From positions 1 through 36,839 of the forward strand of contig UQVU01000005.1 in NCBI GenBank assembly GCA_900544475.1: a DNA stretch of 36,839 nucleotides, written 5' to 3'. The translations under genes were made by a program, and so were the position numbers. Of this stretch, positions 22,976-30,692 are shown in pieces (the stretch's first letter is position 1; every line of letters begins with the position of its first letter). A model generated the notes under the pieces. That model saw only the letters and a program-made list of their open reading frames with translations, was not told where the DNA came from and did not search any database. The DNA comes from an uncultured Butyricicoccus sp. GTDB taxonomy: Bacteria; Bacillota; Clostridia; Oscillospirales; Butyricicoccaceae.

Positions 22976-24898
22976 ATGCGAGATGGATTTATCAAAATCG
23001 CCGCCGCGACACCCGACCTGCACGTTGCGGACTGCGAATATAACGCCGCCGAAATCATCCGGCAGGCAAAGCAGGCCGCGTCTAAGGGCGCGAAGCTCAT
23101 CACCTTCCCCGAGCTGTGCCTGACCGGCTACACCTGCGGCGACCTGTTTTTGCAGGAAATGCTGCTCGAGGGCGCGATGCAGGCGCTCGGTACCGTCTGC
23201 CGCGAGACCGCAGACCTTGCCGCCGTTATCGTGGTCGGTCTGCCGCTGCGCGTGCGCGGTAAGCTGTACAATATGGCTGCTGTCGTAAACGCCGGTGAGG
23301 TGCTCGCCTTCGTCCCCAAGACGCACATTCCGAACTATTCCGAGTTCTACGAGCAGCGCCATTTCGTATCGGCAGATGCGTTGGGTTCGATCGAGAGCGT
23401 AACGCTTACTGATACAGCTGGTGAGCCGCGCTATGTACCGATTGTGACCGACAGCATTTTTCAGTGCGATGAGCAGCCGCTGTTCACCTTCGGCGTGGAA
23501 ATCTGCGAGGATCTGTGGGTGCCGAATCCGCCGTCTACTACGCTGGCGCAGATGGGCGCGCACATTATCGTCAACCTGTCCGCATCGGATGAGATCATCG
23601 GCAAGGCGGGCTATCGCCGCGACCTTGTTCGTCAGCAGTCCGGTCGTCTTCTCTGCGCGTATCTCTACGCGGACGCAGGCTTCGGCGAGTCCACGCAGGA
23701 CCTTGTTTTCGCGGGTCACGACCTCATCGCGGAGAACGGCGCTCTGCTCACCGAGAGCCGTATGTTCGAGCAGGGCATCATTTATGCAGATATCGACCTT
23801 CAGCGTCTGGCGCATGAGCGTCAGCGCATGAACACATTCGAGTCTATCGAGGGCAGCGAGTTCTCGTTCTCGCTTGAGCCGGTCGAAAACGACCTCGCCG
23901 ACCGCAGGTTCCCTCGCACGCCGTTCGTTCCGGCGAACAAGGCACTCCGCGACGAGCGCTGCGAGGAAATTCTGACGCTTCAGGCGACCGGTCTTGCGAC
24001 CCGCCTGCGCCACACCCACGCCAAGACGGCGGTCGTCGGTCTGTCCGGCGGTCTGGACTCCACCCTCGCGCTCATCGTTCTGGTGCACGCCTTTGATATG
24101 CTCTCGCTCGACCGCAAGGGCATTCTCGCGGTCACGATGCCCTGCTTCGGCACGACCGCGCGCACCAAGGGCAACGCCGAAAAGCTCGCGGAGGCCTACG
24201 GCGTGACGCTCAAGACCGTGGACATCAAGGCAGCCGTTGACCAGCACTTCGAGGACATCGGCCAGTCCAAGGATGACCTGTCCGTCACCTTCGAGAACGG
24301 TCAGGCGCGTATGCGCACGCTCGTGCTGATGAACCTCGCGAACAAGACCGGCGGCATGGTCGTCGGCACGGGCGACCTCTCCGAGCTGGCGCTCGGCTGG
24401 GCGACCTACAACGGCGACCACATGAGTATGTACGGCGTCAACGGCTCCATCCCCAAGACGCTCGTGCGCTATCTCGTCGCATACGAGGCCGACCGCGTGG
24501 AGGGCGAGCTGTCCGACGTTCTGCGCGATGTGCTCGACACCCCGGTATCTCCCGAGCTCCTGCCGCCCAAGGACGGCGAAATCAGCCAGAAAACCGAGGA
24601 TCTGGTCGGCCCCTACGAGCTGCACGACTTCTTCCTGTACTATATGCTGCGCTTCGGCTATCCGCCGCGCAAGATCTTCCGCGCCGCAAGGAAAACCTTC
24701 GCTGGCGTGTACGATGACGCGACCATCAAGAAATGGCTCACGACCTTCGTCCGCCGCTTCTTCACGCAGCAGTTCAAGCGCTCCTGCCTGCCCGACGGTC
24801 CCAAGGTCGGTACGGTCACGCTGTCCCCGCGCGGCGACTGGAGAATGCCGTCCGACGCAGTTTCCGCGCTGTGGCTGAAGGAAGCCGAAAAACTCTGA
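22976..24898 (+). CDS. nadE: Glutamine-dependent NAD+ synthase
   Basis: 640 aa, the long two-domain form. The N-terminal nitrilase-type glutaminase (about 1-290) has the catalytic triad E46 (FPELCLTG), K115 (VPKTHIPN) and C177 (VEICEDLW). The C-terminal NAD synthetase domain has the ATP pyrophosphatase P-loop SGGLDS (357-362), TLVLMNLANKTGGMVVGTGDLSE and the YNGDHMSMYGVNGSIPKT segment. It amidates nicotinic acid adenine dinucleotide, the last step of NAD+ synthesis, with ammonia channelled from glutamine. Own promoter; the VanZ-like gene follows by 16 nt. Confidence 0.96.
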   Translation: MRDGFIKIAAATPDLHVADCEYNAAEIIRQAKQAASKGAKLITFPELCLTGYTCGDLFLQEMLLEGAMQALGTVCRETADLAAVIVVGLPLRVRGKLYNMAAVVNAGEVLAFVPKTHIPNYSEFYEQRHFVSADALGSIESVTLTDTAGEPRYVPIVTDSIFQCDEQPLFTFGVEICEDLWVPNPPSTTLAQMGAHIIVNLSASDEIIGKAGYRRDLVRQQSGRLLCAYLYADAGFGESTQDLVFAGHDLIAENGALLTESRMFEQGIIYADIDLQRLAHERQRMNTFESIEGSEFSFSLEPVENDLADRRFPRTPFVPANKALRDERCEEILTLQATGLATRLRHTHAKTAVVGLSGGLDSTLALIVLVHAFDMLSLDRKGILAVTMPCFGTTARTKGNAEKLAEAYGVTLKTVDIKAAVDQHFEDIGQSKDDLSVTFENGQARMRTLVLMNLANKTGGMVVGTGDLSELALGWATYNGDHMSMYGVNGSIPKTLVRYLVAYEADRVEGELSDVLRDVLDTPVSPELLPPKDGEISQKTEDLVGPYELHDFFLYYMLRFGYPPRKIFRAARKTFAGVYDDATIKKWLTTFVRRFFTQQFKRSCLPDGPKVGTVTLSPRGDWRMPSDAVSALWLKEAEKL

Positions 24899-24914
24899 AA
24901 AGGAGAATATCCTT

Positions 24915-25574
24915 TTGAAAACCTTACTTCGCGGCATCGCAACGCTGCTCACGGCGGCGCTGCTGTGCTTCAACCTGTTCTATGAGATGGCGCCCGGAAT
25001 CGTTGTCGGCCCGGAAAAGAAGCTCGTGTTCGCGGCGGCGTTCGCGATTCTTCTGCGCATCGCGATGTTCTGCGGCATTCCGGACGGTCAGCGTCCGCGC
25101 CGCCGCCGGCTGTATATGCAGCTGCTGCTCTACTATTATATGTGGGTGCTCGCGAACGTGCTGTTCTTCGACAACGCATTCGGCCGCGGCTTTACCATGC
25201 ACGCAACGCTCGACGCGGTCAATCTCGATCCGCTGCGCACCATCAGGAACTACCTGCTCGCCTACGGCTACGGCAATATCTCGCTGCGGCTCGTGGTGCT
25301 CAACCTCGCGGGCAACGTTGTTGCGTTCGCGCCGATGGGCGTGTTTCTCCCGGCGGTGTTCCGCTGGCAGCGCAGCATCTTTTTCTTCACCGCGACGCTG
25401 ACCCTCGCCATCACGGCGGTCGAGGTCGCGCAGGTCTATACGGGCACCGGCTCGTGCGACATCGACGACCTCATTCTCAATCTCGCCGGTGCGCTTATCG
25501 TCTACATCGTCTGCCGCGTGACGCCCCTCTGGCACCGCATTTGCAGCATCACCCCGCGCCCGAAAAAGGAATAA
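24915..25574 (+). CDS. VanZ-like membrane protein
   Basis: 219 aa, four to five hydrophobic helices. The pattern NLAGNVVAFAPMGVFLP (about 131-147), EVAQVYTGTGSCDIDDLILN and LAGALIVYI fits VanZ-like proteins; R and D residues in the second and third motif are the conserved polar positions. VanZ gives low-level teicoplanin resistance in enterococci, but most chromosomal relatives have no proven role. The start is TTG behind AAAAGGAG at the end of nadE, so the two are probably co-transcribed. No terminator is seen before the MITE. Confidence 0.85.
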   Translation: MKTLLRGIATLLTAALLCFNLFYEMAPGIVVGPEKKLVFAAAFAILLRIAMFCGIPDGQRPRRRRLYMQLLLYYYMWVLANVLFFDNAFGRGFTMHATLDAVNLDPLRTIRNYLLAYGYGNISLRLVVLNLAGNVVAFAPMGVFLPAVFRWQRSIFFFTATLTLAITAVEVAQVYTGTGSCDIDDLILNLAGALIVYIVCRVTPLWHRICSITPRPKKE

Positions 25575-25604
25575 AAATTTCATAACACGAAAGCAGTATT
25601 TTAG

Positions 25605-25765
25605 GGCAACACCGCACAATTAAAGCTGCGGCGCTTTGCGGAAATTTTGTGCCCTGACTTTGTTGCGATTTCACGGTAATACGTCAAGTATTACCGCAAA
25701 ACCGCGCCTCGTCAGTACGCAAAATTTACTCGCAAATCGCTCTTGTCCAATTATGCGGTATTGCC
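25605..25765. mobile_element. MITE with inverted ends and TTAG target duplication
   Basis: 161 bp. The left end GGCAACACCGCACAATTA and the right end (reverse complement GGCAATACCGCATAATT) form imperfect terminal inverted repeats. TTAG flanks both sides (25601-25604 and 25766-25769), which looks like a 4-bp target duplication. The inside is also a long imperfect palindrome centred on CGGTAATAC/GTATTACCG. There is no coding capacity, so it depends on a transposase elsewhere. Confidence 0.85.
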
Positions 25766-25773
25766 TTAGCTTC

Positions 25774-25955
25774 CGCGCGGCAGCGCGCATGAAATACAAT
25801 TTGCTTGCAAATTGATAAAAACCGAGGGCGTGTACCTCGGTTTTTATACTTATAGAGGGAGAAAGTTTCCGCATGGGAACTTTCGGACGTCCGTGTTCTG
25901 CGGCGCAACGCGCTGTCAGAACACATCTTGTCGGCGAAACCGTGGTTTCGCGACA
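25774..25955 (+). repeat. Hairpin-array repeat HAR-E
   Basis: Modules: CGCGC/GCGCG (25774-25787), CAATTTGC/GCAAATTG (25797-25814), central ATAAAAACCGAGG/CCTCGGTTTTTAT (25815-25847, 13 bp), GAAAGTT/AACTTTC (25861-25884), palindrome GGACGTCC (25885-25892), GTGTTCTG/CAGAACAC (25893-25924) with an inner GCGC/GCGC, and TGTCG-CGAAAC/GTTTCG-GACA (25929-25955). Order and linkers match HAR-C and HAR-D. It lies directly between the MITE and the rplL terminator. Together these fill the 447-bp gap between the VanZ-like gene and rplL. Confidence 0.9.
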
Positions 25956-25959
25956 GGAT

Positions 25960-25996
25960 AAAAAAAAGAGACGCAGAGCGTAAACTCTGCGTCTCT
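25960..25996 (-). terminator. Terminator of rplJ-rplL
   Basis: On the minus strand AGAGACGCAGAG and CTCTGCGTCTCT (arms 25985-25996 and 25967-25978) are followed by a run of eight T. Confidence 0.92.
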
Positions 25997-26021
25997 TAAA
26001 ATTCAAGCAGTAAAACTCAAA

Positions 26022-26393
26022 TTACTTGAGCTCAACCTTAGCGCCTGCAGCCTCGAGCTTCTCCTTGATCTCGTTAGCCTCAGCCTCCGGAGCAGCCTCC
26101 TTGATGGTCTGCGGAGCGGTGTCAACCTTCTCCTTAGCTTCCTTCAGGCCCAGACCGGTGATCTCGCGGACAACCTTGATAACACCGATCTTAGAGGAGC
26201 CAGCGTCAACCAGAACGACGTCGAAGTCGGTCTTAGCTTCAGCAGCAGCAGCACCGTCACCAGCAGCAGCGCCACCAGCAACAGCAACGGGCGTAGCGGA
26301 TACGCCGAATTCTTCCTCGAGAGCCTTTACCAGCTCAGAGAGCTCCATAACCTTGAGCTCTTTTACAGCTTCCATAATCTCAGCAACAGTCAT
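26022..26393 (-). CDS. rplL: 50S ribosomal protein L7/L12
   Basis: 123 aa from [13 protein letters not shown]; an ATG five codons upstream lacks a ribosome site. The N-terminal dimerisation domain is followed by an Ala/Gly-rich hinge (about 38-55) and the C-terminal factor-binding domain ([38 protein letters not shown]). It forms the stalk with L10, recruiting translation GTPases. Last gene of the rplJ-rplL unit; rpoB, which usually follows, is not present here. Confidence 0.97.
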   Translation of the reverse strand: MTVAEIMEAVKELKVMELSELVKALEEEFGVSATPVAVAGGAAAGDGAAAAEAKTDFDVVLVDAGSSKIGVIKVVREITGLGLKEAKEKVDTAPQTIKEAAPEAEANEIKEKLEAAGAKVELK

Positions 26394-26471
26394 GGGATAA
26401 AACTCCATTTAAGTTATTTTTAAAATTTAATGTGTTTTGCTGTCCTGTTTTGACAGCTTTGGGGACAGGAA

Positions 26472-27035
26472 TTACTCCGCAGCTTCTTCAGCAGCAGCTT
26501 CCTTCGGGGCTACCAGCTCGGCAACCTTCATTTCCTCATTGCCCTCTGCCTTCTTAACGATAGCATCGCAAGCAATAGCGAGCTGCATAATGGGGAAGTT
26601 GAAGCTGTACAGAACCTGAGCAATAAGAACTTCCTTGCTCGGCATAGCAGCCAGCTTCTTGACCTCGTCCTCACCGATTACCTTGCCTTCCAGGTAACCA
26701 GCCTTGAGGTTGAAGTTCTCATGGGTCTTCGCAAAATCAGCGAGGATCTTAGCGGGTGCGACAACGTCGTCGGTGGTGGAGATAGCCAGCGCGGTAGTAC
26801 CGTGCAGGGTCTCGTCCCAGTCAAAGCCCAGCTCCTTCGCTGCAAAGCGGATCAGGGTATTCTTGATGACAGCATACTCAACGCCAGCTTCACGAAGCTG
26901 CTTGCGGAGCTTGGTATCATCCTCTACGTTGATGCCCTTGTAGTCGACCAGTACACCTGCCGGAGAATTCTTGATCTTCTCTACCAGGGAAGCGACCAGA
27001 GCCTTCTTCTCTTCCAGAATCTTTGCGTTCGGCAT
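26472..27035 (-). CDS. rplJ: 50S ribosomal protein L10
   Basis: 187 aa from MPNAKILEEKKALV, 8 nt after AGGAGG; GTG and ATG codons just upstream are possible alternatives. It is the base of the L7/L12 stalk: the N-terminal globular part contains GVLVDYKGINVEDDTKLRK and IKNTLIRFAAKE, and the C-terminal helix that binds L7/L12 ends in an Ala/Glu-rich tail. L10 (with L7/L12) usually binds its own leader to limit synthesis, and such a leader lies upstream. Confidence 0.97.
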   Translation of the reverse strand: MPNAKILEEKKALVASLVEKIKNSPAGVLVDYKGINVEDDTKLRKQLREAGVEYAVIKNTLIRFAAKELGFDWDETLHGTTALAISTTDDVVAPAKILADFAKTHENFNLKAGYLEGKVIGEDEVKKLAAMPSKEVLIAQVLYSFNFPIMQLAIACDAIVKKAEGNEEMKVAELVAPKEAAAEEAAE

Positions 27036-27049
27036 CATTTTCACCTCCT

Positions 27050-27093
27050 ATGAAATAAAAGTACCCTCCCGGCGCAAAGACACAGGAGGGTAC
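27050..27093 (-). terminator. Attenuator before rplJ
   Basis: On the minus strand GTACCCTCC (27093-27085) pairs with GGAGGGTAC (27069-27061), followed by TTTTATTT. It lies between the L10 leader and the rplJ ribosome site, where L10 binding could favour termination. Confidence 0.85.
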
Positions 27094-27197
27094 ACAGAAA
27101 ACATCTTCAAGATGCGATATACATTTCCATGTTGACCTCGGCGGGCGGCGAATACACCATTTAGAGCCATGCGGCTGCCAGCTGTCTTTGACCAAGC
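27094..27197 (-). ncRNA. L10-type ribosomal protein leader
   Basis: The transcript begins near 27197. On the minus strand the motif AAGACAGCTGGCAGCC and, further on, GCCCGCCGAGGT match the conserved internal-loop parts of the L10 leader (the L10-L12 binding structure known from Firmicutes). An attenuator hairpin follows. Confidence 0.8.
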
Positions 27198-27203
27198 TCA
27201 TTA

Positions 27204-27232
27204 AGTATAACCGATAAAAAGGCATTTGTCAA
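27204..27232 (-). promoter_or_regulatory. Sigma-A promoter of rplJ-rplL
   Basis: On the minus strand a perfect TTGACA (27232-27227) and TATACT (27209-27204) are 17 nt apart. The pair of genes is thus independent of rplK-rplA. Confidence 0.88.
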
Positions 27233-27260
27233 CCTGTTTTTTCGAAAAAATCGAAAATTT

Positions 27261-28076
27261 TTATTTGCCGAGCTCATACGCCCGCGCCGTGCACTTGTCG
27301 CACGCCTCCGCGACCATGCCGTAGAGGTCGCGCTCCTCGAGCACCTGCATGCCGGCGAGCGTCGTGCCGCCGGGCGAGCACACCGCGCGGATCAGCTCCG
27401 CCGGGGTCTTGTCGCCCTGCATGAGCATCTTCGCCGCACCAATCATGGTCTGGCAGAACATCTGAAGCGCGTCCTTTTCGTCGATGCCGTGCTTCTTTGC
27501 GCTCTGCACCATGGCGTCGGCATACGCATAGATGTAGGCCGGGGCCGAGCCGGCATACGGAATGGCCTCGTTTATCATGTCCTCACGCTCGAATACGGTC
27601 GTGACGCCCATCGCATCGAACAGGCCGCGCACCTCTGCGAGCTGCTCCTCGTTCGCGGCGGTGTTCTTCACGAGCTGAGTCGCACCGACGCCAAGCATGA
27701 GCGGCGTATTCGGCATCGCGCGGATGATCGGGGTGTCCGCCCCAAGGGCGTTTTCGATTTTTGCAAAGGAAATACCGGCCGCAATCGACAGAACAAGCGG
27801 CTGTTCGCACTTGCAGCCTGCAAGCACCGGCAGAACCTCCGTGAAATTCTGCGGCTTGACCGACAGCAGCACCATATCGCTCTCGGTGTAGACCTCGGTA
27901 AAGTCGCCGGTCACGGCGTAGCCTTCGGCCGCGTTCGCCGCGCGTTTTTCCTCACTGCGGTTGAACAGCAGCACCTCGTCCTTGCGGAACAGACCGGCGC
28001 GGACTGCGCCCGCGGCGATGGTCTTGCCCATGCTGCCCGCACCGAGCACGCCGAAACGGTATTTCTTCATATTCAT
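27261..28076 (-). CDS. proC: Pyrroline-5-carboxylate reductase
   Basis: 271 aa. NADPH-dependent last step of proline synthesis. The dinucleotide loop GVLGAGSMGKTIAAG starts at residue 9; SVKPQNFTEVLP, IIRAMPNTPLMLGVGAT and the C-terminal AGSAPAYIYAYADAMV and CSPGGTTLAGMQVLEE are diagnostic. AAGGAG lies 5 nt before the ATG. It ends 28 nt before the rplJ promoter; no terminator is seen between, so read-through into the L10 leader is possible. Confidence 0.96.
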   Translation of the reverse strand: MNMKKYRFGVLGAGSMGKTIAAGAVRAGLFRKDEVLLFNRSEEKRAANAAEGYAVTGDFTEVYTESDMVLLSVKPQNFTEVLPVLAGCKCEQPLVLSIAAGISFAKIENALGADTPIIRAMPNTPLMLGVGATQLVKNTAANEEQLAEVRGLFDAMGVTTVFEREDMINEAIPYAGSAPAYIYAYADAMVQSAKKHGIDEKDALQMFCQTMIGAAKMLMQGDKTPAELIRAVCSPGGTTLAGMQVLEERDLYGMVAEACDKCTARAYELGK

Positions 28077-28117
28077 GCACTCTCCTTGATGCAGCGAAAA
28101 AGTTTTTTCCTGCTGTG

Positions 28118-28146
28118 ATTATAGCACATCGGCTCCCGCGCCGCAA
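28118..28146 (-). promoter_or_regulatory. Sigma-A promoter of proC
   Basis: On the minus strand TTGCGG (28146-28141) and TATAAT (28123-28118) are 17 nt apart. Confidence 0.75.
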
Positions 28147-28205
28147 TCCATGGTTGCTTTTCCGGAGAAGTTTTGTAATTTCCCTTTATTTTTTCAATTC
28201 AGGTG

Positions 28206-28234
28206 TTGGTTTTTGCAAGATAATGTGATATAAT
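28206..28234 (+). promoter_or_regulatory. Sigma-A promoter of the sodium symporter gene
   Basis: TTGGTT (28206-28211) and TATAAT (28229-28234) are 17 nt apart. Divergent from proC. Confidence 0.65.
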
Positions 28235-28239
28235 ATCTA

Positions 28240-28360
28240 TAATTTTTCATGGCGACGCAGTACATTGGAACGTGCGCCGCTTTTCTGTTGCACCGCGCAG
28301 CCGGTGCGATTTCCGCGGCGGGAGCATCCCCTGCCGTGCACAGGCCGGAAATCCGGCCAA
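28240..28360 (+). promoter_or_regulatory. Structured leader of the sodium symporter gene
   Basis: A leader of about 155 nt with three hairpins: GCACCG/CGGTGC (28290-28307), CGGC-GGG/CCC-GCCG (28316-28336) and GGCCGGA/TCCGGCC (28343-28358), the last followed by A-runs instead of T-runs. No T-box, glycine or lysine riboswitch signature is recognised. It is either a novel leader or ordinary GC-rich structure. Confidence 0.4.
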
Positions 28361-28396
28361 AAAAAAGAGAAGTATATCAGGAGAGGATAACAAACT

Positions 28397-29797
28397 ATGG
28401 AAAAACAAGAGAGAAGCAGTTTCTCCAGCCGCGTCGGCTTTGTTCTGGCGGCGTCGGGATCGGCTGTCGGTCTGGGCAATCTCTGGCGCTTCCCGTATCT
28501 GGCGGCGCGTTACGGCGGCGGTATCTTTCTGCTCGTGTATCTGATTTTGGTCGTGACCTTCGGCTTTTCGCTGATGATCACCGAGTTCGCGATCGGCCGC
28601 AAGACCCGTCTGTCGTGCATCGGCGCCTACGGCGCGCTCGACAAGCGCTTTAACTTTCTCGGCTGGATCGCGGCCTTTGTCCCGCTCATCATCACCCCGT
28701 ATTACTGCGTCATCGGCGGCTGGGTCATGAAGTACCTGTGGACGTTCGTTTCGGGCGGTGCGCTCGAGGCAGCGGACAACGGCGGCTTTTTCAGCCGCTT
28801 CATCAGCTTCGACGCCGGTTCGCTCCCAGCGACCATACTGAACTTCAGCGGCCCGACCCCGTGGTTCGTGCTTTTTGTACTCATCACCGGTCTCGTCGTC
28901 ATCTTCGGCGTGCAGAAGGGTATCGAGAACGCAAGCCGCCTCATGATGCCGGTGCTCGCCGTTCTGATCGTCGTCATCGCGCTCTATTCGCTGACCATCC
29001 CGGGCGCTCTGGCAGGCCTCAAGTACTATCTGATGCCGGATTTCTCGCAGTTCTCGGCGTCCACCGTGCTCGGCGCGTGCGGCCAGATGTTCTACTCTAT
29101 GTCGCTCGCGATGGGCATCACGATCACCTACGGCTCGTATATGCCGAAGGAAAACCTGCTTGAGCATTCGGTCACGCAGATTGAGATTTTCGACACGCTG
29201 TTCGCATTCTTCGCCGGTCTGATGATCATTCCGGCGGTCATCGCGTTCAACGGCGGCGACCCGTCTCAGGTCAACAGCGGCCCGAGCCTGATGTTCATCT
29301 CGCTGCCGATGGTATTCGATTCGATGAAGTTCGGCACGGTCATCGGCGCGGTGTTCTTCCTGCTCGTCCTGTTCGCGGCGCTGACCTCCTCCATCGCGCT
29401 GATGGAGACGCTCGCGTCGGTCATCATGGACAAGTTCAAGCTCAAGCGCATTCCGGCAACGCTCATCATCATCGCGATCTGTCTGGCCGTCGGCATGCTG
29501 TCCTGCCTCGGCTACGGCCCGTGGGAGAGCGTCACGATCATCGGCATGCAGTTCCTCGATTTCTTCGACTTCATTTCGAACTCGGTGCTCATGCCCATCG
29601 TTGCCGTGCTGACCTGTGTGCTGATCGGCCATGTCGTCGGCACCAAGGTCGTCGCAGACGAGGTCAAGTCGGGTGCAGGCTCGTTCCATCGCGAGAAGCT
29701 GCATCGCGTGATGGTCCGCTGGATTGCACCGATCCTGCTGGTTGCTATTCTCGTTTCCGAGCTGGCAAGCAAGCTGTTCGGTATGTTCAGCATCTAA
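28397..29797 (+). CDS. Sodium-dependent transporter, NSS family
   Basis: 466 aa, neurotransmitter:sodium symporter family with LeuT-type fold. The first helix signature GSAVGLGNLWRFPYLAARYGGG (about 21-42) contains the sodium and substrate site; TYGSYMPKENLL and ALTSSIALMETLASV correspond to the unwound and sodium-binding parts of helices 6-8. About 11 helices can be counted, as in the bacterial MhsT-like branch. It probably takes up an amino acid with Na+; the substrate is not predictable. Ribosome site GGAGAGGA. Together with the NhaC-type antiporter it fits a sodium-based energy economy. Confidence 0.92.
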   Translation: MEKQERSSFSSRVGFVLAASGSAVGLGNLWRFPYLAARYGGGIFLLVYLILVVTFGFSLMITEFAIGRKTRLSCIGAYGALDKRFNFLGWIAAFVPLIITPYYCVIGGWVMKYLWTFVSGGALEAADNGGFFSRFISFDAGSLPATILNFSGPTPWFVLFVLITGLVVIFGVQKGIENASRLMMPVLAVLIVVIALYSLTIPGALAGLKYYLMPDFSQFSASTVLGACGQMFYSMSLAMGITITYGSYMPKENLLEHSVTQIEIFDTLFAFFAGLMIIPAVIAFNGGDPSQVNSGPSLMFISLPMVFDSMKFGTVIGAVFFLLVLFAALTSSIALMETLASVIMDKFKLKRIPATLIIIAICLAVGMLSCLGYGPWESVTIIGMQFLDFFDFISNSVLMPIVAVLTCVLIGHVVGTKVVADEVKSGAGSFHREKLHRVMVRWIAPILLVAILVSELASKLFGMFSI

Positions 29798-29810
29798 AAA
29801 TTGATTTTTT

Positions 29811-29848
29811 CAACCGGCGCGGCCCCAGGCTGTGCCGGTTGTTTTTTC
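29811..29848 (+). terminator. Terminator of the sodium symporter gene
   Basis: CAACCGGC (29811-29818) pairs with GCCGGTTG (29834-29841), then TTTTTT. Confidence 0.88.
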
Positions 29849-29880
29849 GCCCTCCGAGGGAGGAGTGCTGCTGCGAGCTA

Positions 29881-29968
29881 TCTGGGCAACACCCGTAGGG
29901 CGGGGCACTCCAGAGTGGCTTCTCTTGCGGCTTCGCCGCAATTCACCTCCTGCCCTCACCCCGCCGCT
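29881..29968 (+). repeat. H-unit repeat split by an inserted hairpin (H1)
   Basis: TCTGGGCAACACCCGTAGGG leads into GGCGGGG, and CTCACCCCGCCGC lies about 50 bp later. Between the two arms is a stretch with the hairpin TTGCGGC/GCCGCAA (about 29925-29942). It looks like an H-unit opened by another module. Confidence 0.6.
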
Positions 29969-29996
29969 TGCAAACCGGCATGCTGAGCGAAATTTT

Positions 29997-30127
29997 CCGC
30001 CGTTCCTGCGGCCTTGACGCAGGAGGCGGGGTTGACCCCATTCCCGGGATGTAGGATTTTCGCCCTCGGAGGGCGAGTGCCTTTTTTGCCGCCTTCAGCG
30101 GCGGGAAAACTGCTGCCGAGCGGCAGC
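29997..30127 (+). repeat. Hairpin cluster preceding G-unit G1
   Basis: A nested stem CCGCC-CCTGCG/CGCAGG-GGCGG (29997-30029) is identical to one at 36099-36131. It is followed by CGCCCTC/GGGCGA (about 30060-30076), GCCGCC/GGCGG (about 30088-30104) and GCTGCCG/CGGCAGC (30112-30127). The last module recurs twice before G2. No coding sense is visible. Confidence 0.7.
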
Positions 30128-30135
30128 CGGGCATT

Positions 30136-30403
30136 GCAAAAGGGGGTACAGGACACCCCTAAAGACGGGGTTTCGGCCGTAGCCCACTAAACCTTATTCC
30201 CGCGCCGTGCGCGGATTAAACGAGCGCTATACCCCCTCTTGCGACTCCCCCTGACCTTCCGGTCTGCCGCGCTGCCCTTTGGGCACGCGGCTAAGACGCG
30301 GGGGACGCAATTAAAACCGCTCTATCATCGAAGGCTCTCCAACGCCGTTTGGGGATGGATTGCCTCCGGCGGCGCGCGTCTTTCCGCGCATATCAGTGCG
30401 CGG
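30136..30403 (+). repeat. G-unit composite repeat (G1)
   Basis: Outer stem GCAAAAGGGGGTA (30136-30148) with TACCCCCTCTTGC (30230-30242); inside are ACCCC/GGGGT (30155-30171) and CGCGC/GCGCG (30201-30213). Then follow GACC/GGTC (30253-30264), GCCGCG-TGCCC/GGGCA-CGCGGC (30266-30291), possibly enclosed by TCCCCC/GGGGGA (about 30246 and 30300), a conserved segment ACCGCTCTATCATCGAAGGC, and CCGCGCA/TGCGCGG (30384-30403). Two other copies have the same order with changed stems. An H-unit follows. Confidence 0.8.
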
Positions 30404-30460
30404 CAGCGGGTTCTGGTCGGATGGATTGAAAATTTTGCGTTTGATTTCTCTGGGTTACTC

Positions 30461-30488
30461 CCGTAGGGCCGGGTGCCCTCACCCGGCC
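30461..30488 (+). repeat. H-unit palindromic repeat (H2)
   Basis: CCGTAGGGCCGGGTG, loop CCCT, CACCCGGCC; nine perfect pairs (30467-30475 with 30480-30488). It follows the last G1 hairpin by about 60 nt, as in the other G-H composites. From here to spoVAC (30693) the sequence is AT-rich and holds at most a possible late-sporulation promoter (TGCATCA near 30588, TTATTATAC near 30610), which I cannot confirm. Confidence 0.75.
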
Positions 30489-30692
30489 GCTCCCTCGGCG
30501 TGCTTGATTTCTCCGGATTGTTCTCATATGGCTGGAACCTCTCCCCTGCTTCTTCGGTTTTGTTTTTTCTCTGTGTTTTGTGTGTTATGCATCATTTGTA
30601 ATTTTTCTTCATTATTATACTCAACGTATTTTCTGTATAAATTCGCGCTTTCCTGCAGAACATACTCTCAAAAATGTTTGGGAGGGTTATTT

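Noticed and set aside
28249..28396. Possible leader peptide ATG at 28249 before the symporter gene
   Set aside because: No ribosome site, no run of regulatory codons, and the frame simply runs into the next gene.
28235..28396. T-box or known amino-acid riboswitch before the symporter
   Set aside because: No T-box sequence, glycine or lysine riboswitch core could be found.
28247..29704. Long minus-strand open frame opposite the sodium symporter
   Set aside because: Charged low-complexity translation typical of antisense reading through a membrane protein gene.
30239..30466. Shared short frame (MRLPLTFRSAA...) in G1 (plus) and G3 (minus, 36585-36788)
   Set aside because: It follows the hairpins of the repeat, lacks a ribosome site and is broken in G2; similarity is explained by the repeat itself.
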